9,959 bases of DNA, taken from Coriobacteriales bacterium. GTDB taxonomy: Bacteria > Actinomycetota > Coriobacteriia > Coriobacteriales > UBA8131. The stretch covers positions 1-9,959 of the forward strand of contig JAIRZP010000103.1 in NCBI GenBank assembly GCA_031267175.1. Direction: 5' to 3'. The translations under genes were made by a program, and so were the position numbers. The notes under the pieces are model-generated. The model did not search any database, was not told the DNA's origin, and was given only the letters and a program-made list of their open reading frames with translations. Shown here piece after piece: positions 5,422-9,959 of this stretch (within the stretch, counting starts at the first letter, position 1; every line of letters starts with the position of its first letter).

Positions 5422-7374
5422 ATGTGTGGAATCGTTGCCTTTACCGGCACAAGCCCAACCGTTCCTGTTTTGCTCAACGGCCTGAGGCGCCTGGAATACC
5501 GCGGCTATGACAGCGCCGGCCTTGCGTTGCAGACCGGGGACGGCAGCTTGGAGATAATCAAACGCGCGGGCAAGGTTGCTGAGCTGGAGCAGATTCTGGA
5601 AGAAACAGGCAAGGCCCACACATCAGCAGACGACAGCGGTACCAAGCCAGCACTAGGTGAGAAGGACACCCCGGGTGCGGCCAACACCCCCTTCTCCCAA
5701 GCCACTACCGGCATTGGCCACACGCGTTGGGCAACACACGGCGTTCCCAGCGAGGCCAACGCGCATCCCCAGCACGACTGTTCCGGAAGCATCGCGGTGG
5801 TACATAACGGCATCATCGAGAACTACGCCATCCTGCGCGCGGAACTGCAGGGGCGGGGCCACCGTTTTGTCTCGCAGACCGACACCGAAGTCGTGGCACA
5901 CCTTATTGAGGAGGAGTATGCCGCCGCCCATGAGGATCTGGTCCTTGCGGTGCGCGCTACCGTGGCCAGGCTCTCCGGCTCCTTTGCCCTGGCTGTCTGC
6001 CACGCGAGCGAGCCCGGCCTGCTGGTGGTCACGCGCAACGACTCCCCTCTGGTGGTGGGCAAAACAAAGACCGGTGCCATTGCCGCCTCGGACACCCCGG
6101 CCCTCATCGAATACACGCGCGAGGTCTATTATCTGGATGACCGCGACCTGGCGGTGCTGCACGAGAACGGAACCCTGCACTTCTTCGACCCCGCAGGCAG
6201 TGCCATTGTTCCCACGCCTGTTACGATAGAGTGGGATCTGGAGGACGCCGAGCGCGGCGGCTATCCGGACTTCATGCTCAAGGAGATCCACGAGCAGCCG
6301 CGGGTCGTGAAAGACACCATTGCCGGCCGCTACAGCGCTGCCACCGGACGCATCTCCTTTGAAGAATTGGCGCTTTCGCCGCGTGAGCTCAAGCACATCG
6401 AGCGCGTCATCATCGTGGCCTGCGGCACCTCCTACCATGCCGGGCTCATTGGCAGGGACCTCATGGAGACCTGGGCTCGCCTGCCGGTTGAGACAGCGGT
6501 GGCCAGTGAGTTCCGGTATCGCAACCCGCTTGTTACCCCCAAGACGCTGGTCATTGCCATCAGCCAGAGCGGTGAGACCGCCGACACGCTGGAGGCCGTC
6601 AAACTGGCGCGCCTGGCCGGGGCGCATGTCCTGGCCATAACAAACGTCGTGGGCTCGCGCATCACCCGGGAGGCAAACACCGTGCTTTACATCAAGGCAC
6701 ACCTGGAGATTGCCGTGGCTGCCACCAAGTCCTTCCTGGCCCAGGTGGCGCTGCTCACCCTGTTTGCCCTGTACCTGGCGCAGGAGCGCGGGCAGCTCGA
6801 GAGCGGGGCAGTGGGCGAGGTCTATGCCGCCATGGAGCAGCTGCCTCGCCAGATTGCGGGTGTTTTAGAGGATACTGCCAGCATCATCAGCTGTGCCTCG
6901 GAGTGCGGCAATGCCCAGACAGCGCTGTTCATTGGCCGAGGCGTGGGCGCCACCATCTGTTATGAGGGAGCGCTCAAACTTAAGGAGATAAGCTATGTGC
7001 ATGCCGAGGCCTTTGCGGCCGGCGAGATAAAACACGGGCCTATCGCCCTCATCAACCCCGAAGGGCTTACTGACCCCCAGGTACAGACGCCGGTCGTTGC
7101 CATGGCCTGCAAGAGTGCCACCTACGACAAGATGCTGTCCAATATCGAGGAGGTGCTGGCACGCGGAGCCAAGGTCATTGCCGTGGCCACGGCGGGCGAC
7201 ACACGCATAGCCGAGCTGACTGGCCATGTCATCTTCATACCCGAGGTGCCGGAGTGCCTCAGCCCTCTGGTGGCGAGCGTGCCCCTGCAGCTCTTTGCCC
7301 GGCATATCGCCCTGATGCACGGGGCCAACGTTGACCAGCCGCGCAACCTTGCCAAGTCGGTAACGGTGGAATAG
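5422..7374 (+). CDS. glmS: Glutamine--fructose-6-phosphate aminotransferase (isomerizing), with a glutaminase-domain insertion
   Basis: Makes glucosamine-6-phosphate from fructose-6-phosphate and glutamine, the first step to UDP-GlcNAc for peptidoglycan. At 650 residues it is longer than the usual ~605-615. The N-terminal glutaminase starts MCGIVAF, giving Cys1 as nucleophile after Met removal; R26-GYDS (27-31), TGIGHTRWATHG (96-107), VHNGIIENY (127-135) and QTDTE (152-156) are conserved. The first SIS domain has ACGTSYHAG (333-341) and SQSGET (381-386). The second has GRGVGATICYEGALKLKEISYVHAEAF (505-531), GEIKHGP (534-540) and the end DQPRNLAKSVTVE with catalytic K645. Residues about 63-92 (KAHTSADDSG... 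to ...NTPF) are a low-complexity insertion. The usual AGxEIGVASTKAF segment reads AHLEIAVAATKSF (426-438). The start is fixed by Cys2; the ribosome binding site (AAGTGAG, 5410-5416) is weak. First gene of a likely operon with acpS and alr. Confidence 0.97.
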   Translation: MCGIVAFTGTSPTVPVLLNGLRRLEYRGYDSAGLALQTGDGSLEIIKRAGKVAELEQILEETGKAHTSADDSGTKPALGEKDTPGAANTPFSQATTGIGHTRWATHGVPSEANAHPQHDCSGSIAVVHNGIIENYAILRAELQGRGHRFVSQTDTEVVAHLIEEEYAAAHEDLVLAVRATVARLSGSFALAVCHASEPGLLVVTRNDSPLVVGKTKTGAIAASDTPALIEYTREVYYLDDRDLAVLHENGTLHFFDPAGSAIVPTPVTIEWDLEDAERGGYPDFMLKEIHEQPRVVKDTIAGRYSAATGRISFEELALSPRELKHIERVIIVACGTSYHAGLIGRDLMETWARLPVETAVASEFRYRNPLVTPKTLVIAISQSGETADTLEAVKLARLAGAHVLAITNVVGSRITREANTVLYIKAHLEIAVAATKSFLAQVALLTLFALYLAQERGQLESGAVGEVYAAMEQLPRQIAGVLEDTASIISCASECGNAQTALFIGRGVGATICYEGALKLKEISYVHAEAFAAGEIKHGPIALINPEGLTDPQVQTPVVAMACKSATYDKMLSNIEEVLARGAKVIAVATAGDTRIAELTGHVIFIPEVPECLSPLVASVPLQLFARHIALMHGANVDQPRNLAKSVTVE

Positions 7375-7385
7375 GGGAGGGCAGC

Positions 7386-7454
7386 ATGCCAACAGAGCAC
7401 ACACAGGCCCCTGCCCGCACACGGGCGCACAAACAGAGAAAGTACAAAGGATAG
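7386..7454 (+). CDS. Possible 22-residue basic peptide ORF between glmS and acpS
   Basis: An ATG at 7386 opens a 22-codon frame (MPTEHTQAPARTRAHKQRKY, then KG) ending at TAG 7452-7454. A strong ribosome binding site, GGGGAGG (7374-7380), lies 5 bases upstream, better than that of the flanking genes. The stop is 4 bases before the acpS GTG, and the acpS Shine-Dalgarno lies inside the last codons, so translation of this ORF could be coupled to acpS. A small hairpin (GCCCG-caca-CGGGC, 7413-7426) falls inside it. The peptide is strongly basic towards its C-terminus and matches no family I know. It may be a leader peptide, a small protein, or chance. Confidence 0.35.
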   Translation: MPTEHTQAPARTRAHKQRKYKG

Positions 7455-7458
7455 CTCC

Positions 7459-8181
7459 GTGGCCAGACTCTTAAAGAAGAATGAAGAGCTGCTCAGGGCC
7501 GTGCAAAGGCAGGTGGCGAGGGAACGTGGTTCTGCCAGCCCAACACGCGCTGCTACTGCCGATCCTGCTGAGCGCACTTCTGTTAACCCTGCTGAAGGCA
7601 CTTCTTCGGATGCCACGCCCGATGTCCCCGCCGGCCCTGCGCAGAATGCCTCTGCCGTGGGCCTCGGCGTTGACCTCCTTGAGATAGACAGGATGGAGCG
7701 TGCCATTGCGCGTACGCCGCGTATCCTGGAGCGGGTCTTTACGAGCGGCGAGCGCGAATACGCGTGGAGCCGCGCGAGGCCGGCGGTGCACTATGCCACG
7801 TTCTTTGCCGCGCGCGAGGCGGTGCTCAAGGCCCTGGGTTCAGGGTTTGCCGGCGTCAACTATGCCGATGTGGAGATTACGCATACGGAAAGCGGCAAGC
7901 CTGAAGTGCTGCTGCACGGCAAAGCCAGCGCCCTGGCAGAAGAGCAGGGCATTACGGAGGTGCAGGTCTCGCTTTCTCATACGCATCAGATGGCAGTGGC
8001 ATCGGCGGTGGCTATCAAGGCACAGAGCGCGCCGCCCAAGACGGAGGCAACCGATCCGCTGGAAGAGCTGGCACGTCAGTTCAAGGAGTTGCGTGTGATG
8101 CTGGACGACCTGGGTGTAAATACAGCAGAGGCTACAGCAGAACCAGACGGGCGGGAACACGATGGGCGGGAGAGCGAGTGA
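7459..8181 (+). CDS. acpS: Holo-[acyl-carrier-protein] synthase with N- and C-terminal extensions
   Basis: Transfers 4'-phosphopantetheine from CoA to the serine of acyl carrier protein, activating fatty-acid synthesis. The AcpS core is residues about 66-187: VGLGVDLLEIDRME (Mg-binding D72), RVFTSGERE (92-100), FFAAREAVLKALG with E120 and K124, GKPEVLLHG (146-154) and SLSHTHQMAVASAVA (171-185). All key residues are present. The protein has 240 residues against ~120-130 for the family. The extra N-terminus is a basic helix (1-24) plus a Ser/Thr/Pro/Ala linker; the extra C-terminus has a helical stretch (about 197-218) and an acidic tail. The GTG start is chosen from AAAGGA (7446-7451), 7 bases upstream. 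A core-only GTG at 7657 exists but has no ribosome binding site. The linker has a 24-base in-frame duplication (DPAERTSV / NPAEGTSS, residues 35-50). It overlaps alr by 4 bases. Confidence 0.92.
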   Translation: MARLLKKNEELLRAVQRQVARERGSASPTRAATADPAERTSVNPAEGTSSDATPDVPAGPAQNASAVGLGVDLLEIDRMERAIARTPRILERVFTSGEREYAWSRARPAVHYATFFAAREAVLKALGSGFAGVNYADVEITHTESGKPEVLLHGKASALAEEQGITEVQVSLSHTHQMAVASAVAIKAQSAPPKTEATDPLEELARQFKELRVMLDDLGVNTAEATAEPDGREHDGRESE

Positions 8182-9374
8182 ACGAACAGACCTCTACACC
8201 ATTGACACCGCCTGAACGGCGTTGGGCCTGGATTGAGATAGACCGCGAGGCCATCCGCACCAATCTCAAGACCATGCGCAAGTGTATCGGGCCGGACACG
8301 GCCATCCTCACCGTGGTTAAGGCCGATGGCTACGGACACGGCGCTGTCGAAGTAGCTCGCGTGGCGCTCAGTGCGGGGAGCAAATACCTGGGCGTGGCCA
8401 ACGTCAGTGAGGGTATCGAACTGAGGGAGGCTGGAATCGAGGCGCCCCTCATCATTCTCTCCGAGCCCCCAGCTTCGAGCGTCCAGGCCCTCATTCATTA
8501 TGATCTGGTTCCGGCCGTCTGTACCACGGAGTTTGCCCTGGCACTGGGAGAGGCCGCGTCTGCCGCCGGCGTCATTGCGCCCTACCACCTCAAGGTTGAC
8601 ACGGGGATGAACCGCTTGGGTGTGCACTACTCCGATGCCGGCGACTTTCTCCGCTCGCTCAGTTTTCATGAAGGACTTGAGCTCCAGGGCACCTTCACTC
8701 ACTTTGCCACGGCCGACACGGCTGACAGCTTCAGCGTTCAGGTGCAGCTCGAGCGCTTTGAGCGCGCCCTGGAAACCATACGCTATATGGGCATGGATCC
8801 CGGCACCGTCCACGCCGCCAACTCTGCCGCCGCCATCCGATATAAGCGCTCGCGCTTTGACATGGTGCGCATAGGCGTTGCGGCCTATGGGCTCCACCCT
8901 TCCCCTGCGACCCGCGAACTACTCCCTCTGCAACCGGCCATGCGGGTGCTCGCGCGGGTCACGCTTATCAAGCCGGTGCCCCTGGGAGAGGGCGTGAGCT
9001 ATGGCTACACCTATCGCTCGCCGGGCGGTGTGGAGATAGCCACCATACCCATTGGCTATGGGGACGGCCTCTCTCGTATGCTGTCCAACAAGATGAATGT
9101 TTTGGTGGAGGGCCATTCCTATCAGCAGGTGGGCACCATTTCCATGGATATGTGCATGTTTGAGGTGAGCACCCGCCCCGACATCTCCAGCGTACGCAAC
9201 GCGCAGCTTTCGGCGGAGCGCAGGCCGGTTGAGTATGGCAGCGAGGTCGTCATCGTAGGCAGGAGCGGCAACCTGGAGATAACCCTCGATGAGCTGGCCG
9301 CCCAGATGGGTACCATCAACTACGACATGGCCTGCATGTTTGGCCGCAGACTTGAGAGGGTCTATTGTAATTAG
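8178..9374 (+). CDS. alr: Alanine racemase (PLP-dependent)
   Basis: Interconverts L- and D-alanine, supplying D-Ala for peptidoglycan. The 398-residue protein has the PLP lysine K48 in VVKADGYGHG (46-55), the barrel motifs HLKVDTGMNRLG (137-148) and THFATAD (174-180), HAANSAAA (212-219), RIGVAAYG (231-238), the second catalytic tyrosine Y275 in GEGVSYGYTY, IPIGYGDG (290-297) and SMDM (322-325). It is fold-type III, with an N-terminal TIM barrel and C-terminal beta domain. Residues about 331-352 (STRPDISSVR..., ...RRPVEYG) form a longer loop than usual between the SMDM strand and GSEVVIVG. The GTG start overlaps the acpS stop (GTGA), with GGGAG (8168-8172) 5 bases upstream, so translational coupling is likely. 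It is the last gene of the apparent operon; no terminator hairpin with a T-run follows. Confidence 0.97.
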   Translation: MNEQTSTPLTPPERRWAWIEIDREAIRTNLKTMRKCIGPDTAILTVVKADGYGHGAVEVARVALSAGSKYLGVANVSEGIELREAGIEAPLIILSEPPASSVQALIHYDLVPAVCTTEFALALGEAASAAGVIAPYHLKVDTGMNRLGVHYSDAGDFLRSLSFHEGLELQGTFTHFATADTADSFSVQVQLERFERALETIRYMGMDPGTVHAANSAAAIRYKRSRFDMVRIGVAAYGLHPSPATRELLPLQPAMRVLARVTLIKPVPLGEGVSYGYTYRSPGGVEIATIPIGYGDGLSRMLSNKMNVLVEGHSYQQVGTISMDMCMFEVSTRPDISSVRNAQLSAERRPVEYGSEVVIVGRSGNLEITLDELAAQMGTINYDMACMFGRRLERVYCN

Positions 9375-9422
9375 AGCGGCGCGTACTCCACCAAAAATCC
9401 CCACACCCCCACCCCACAACTC

Positions 9423-9431
9423 TGTTATGAT
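9423..9431 (+). promoter_or_regulatory. Extended -10 promoter for the exported-protein gene
   Basis: TGTTATGAT (TG-T-TATGAT) carries the same -10 hexamer as the dinB promoter. Initiation would be near 9438. The upstream region (9398-9419) is C-rich and has no -35 box. The leader would be about 77 bases. Confidence 0.55.
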
Positions 9432-9438
9432 AGGCAAC

Positions 9439-9467
9439 GACGCGCAACACGTGGGTTTACGCGCGTC
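9439..9467 (+). other. 5'-end stem-loop in the leader of the exported-protein gene
   Basis: GACGCGC (9439-9445) and GCGCGTC (9461-9467) form a perfect 7-base-pair stem with a 15-base loop. If transcription starts near 9438, this hairpin is at the very 5' end of the mRNA, a position known to protect transcripts from decay. The stem is seen; the role is inferred. Confidence 0.45.
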
Positions 9468-9514
9468 TCGTGCGTTTCTGTACAGATGGGAGACCTTAAG
9501 TAAGGAGCACGTGC

Positions 9515-9959
9515 ATGAGGAGCAAACACAGATTAAACGACACAGGCACCACACGCATCACTTTAAGAACAGGGCAGGGCGAAACAAAAACAAACACGCT
9601 GACAAAGATGACATCATATGTCCTTATGGCTGTGCTCGTGGCGGTAAGCTTTGGGAGCTGGGAAGCTCTTGCGTCTGCTCAAGGCGCCGGAGTTCTGGTT
9701 CAAGAGACCCAGCAGGTAAAAGCCACACAGGAAACCGAAGAGATAGCCAAAGACGCCACAGTCGAAGAGACAACCCTCTCAATAACCGAAGACACAGAAA
9801 GCCAGGCCGGGACTACCCCAACAACCGAAAAGACTGCTGAAGGCTCCACAGCCGAAGAAGCAGACCCTACCCATCCACAACCTGAAAATAGGGGGGGGGG
9901 GGGGGCTTCGACAGCAGAATACTCAGTACCCCGTGAACAGCTGGCTCGCGAAGAGGCAC
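9515..9959 (+). CDS. Exported Thr/Glu-rich protein with an internal poly-G tract (partial, runs off the window)
   Basis: The frame from the ATG at 9515 is open for 148 codons to the window edge. TAAGGAG (9501-9507) is an ideal ribosome binding site 7 bases upstream. The protein has an unusually long, polar/basic n-region (1-31), a hydrophobic core (about 33-48, SYVLMAVLVAVSFG) and a signal peptidase I-type site ALASA|QG after A55. The exported part (56-125) is low-complexity and rich in Thr, Glu and Ala (TQETEEIAKDATVEET, TTPTTEKTAEGSTAEE), like the N-terminal stalk of a surface protein. Residues R126-GGGG-A131 are encoded across a run of 15 G (9891-9905); downstream it reads STAEYSVPREQLAREEA. 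With 15 G the frame stays open. No family was recognised. An alternative start at M32 lacks a good ribosome binding site. An overlapping frame through 9840 is a shadow. Confidence 0.72.
   Translation, partial: MRSKHRLNDTGTTRITLRTGQGETKTNTLTKMTSYVLMAVLVAVSFGSWEALASAQGAGVLVQETQQVKATQETEEIAKDATVEETTLSITEDTESQAGTTPTTEKTAEGSTAEEADPTHPQPENRGGGGASTAEYSVPREQLAREEA
9891..9905 (+). repeat. Homopolymer of 15 G inside a coding region
   Basis: Fifteen consecutive G bases lie within the exported-protein gene. One base more would lead to a TGA shortly downstream (within about 12 codons). One base fewer gives a frame that stays open to the window edge but encodes different residues. Such runs are typical slippage hot spots of phase-variable genes and are also prone to sequencing error. 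Confidence 0.9.

Noticed and set aside
5653..6702. Long 349-codon minus-strand ORF inside glmS
   Set aside because: GC-rich third positions of glmS create long antisense frames; the protein is His/Gly/Arg-rich and matches nothing, while glmS is unmistakable.
9289..9840. 183-codon + strand ORF from the end of alr
   Set aside because: Starts inside alr in another frame, no ribosome binding site, Arg/His/Ser-rich; it is the shadow of the exported-protein gene that starts at 9515.

Overview
The window looks like bacterial chromosome from a fairly GC-rich Gram-positive of the actinobacterial type, with the class Coriobacteriia as my best guess. The grounds are strong Shine-Dalgarno sites, several GTG starts, a Gram-positive LexA box (GAAC-N4-GTTC), a Y-family polymerase of the HID-xN-xA-xLSW type, and a glmS-acpS-alr gene order. 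The taxonomic guess is inference and no rRNA marker is present. All genes supported here are on the + strand, and no convincing minus-strand gene was seen.

Left part (1-2500). A large protein (23-1642) joins a type IV prepilin N-terminus to a long glycine-rich domain of the kind Pfam groups with the ALK/LTK receptor glycine-rich domain. After about 300 bases of non-coding DNA with small palindromes comes a six-helix DUF308/HdeD-like membrane protein (1942-2499).

Middle part (2500-5420). A spacer with a palindromic dispersed-type repeat leads to a well-formed promoter whose -35/-10 spacer contains a perfect LexA box. This promoter drives a DinB-like Y-family DNA polymerase (2724-3974), which is therefore very likely an SOS gene. 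Next is a spacer with a 24-base perfect inverted repeat (3990-4045) and a cluster of GCGTTT-based direct repeats. A membrane protein of the lysylphosphatidylglycerol synthase TM/UPF0104 flippase-like family (4237-5355) follows.

Right part (5374-9374). A cell-envelope/lipid precursor operon: glmS (glucosamine-6-phosphate synthase), a possible 22-codon ORF, acpS (holo-ACP synthase) and alr (alanine racemase). The genes are close or overlapping, so they probably form one transcript supplying GlcN-6-P, active acyl carrier protein and D-alanine. GlmS carries about 28 extra residues in its glutaminase domain. AcpS has unusual N- and C-terminal extensions, the first with an in-frame 24-base tandem duplication.

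Right edge (9375-9959). A separate promoter, a 5'-end hairpin and a strong ribosome binding site precede an exported Thr/Glu-rich protein that runs off the window. Its coding region holds an uninterrupted run of 15 G. This is the most striking signal in the window, because such a tract can switch a surface protein on and off by slippage. The four most recognisable promoters share an extended -10 (TGn plus a TATGAT-like hexamer) and mostly lack a clear -35. No classical intrinsic terminator (hairpin plus T-run) was found in any gap.
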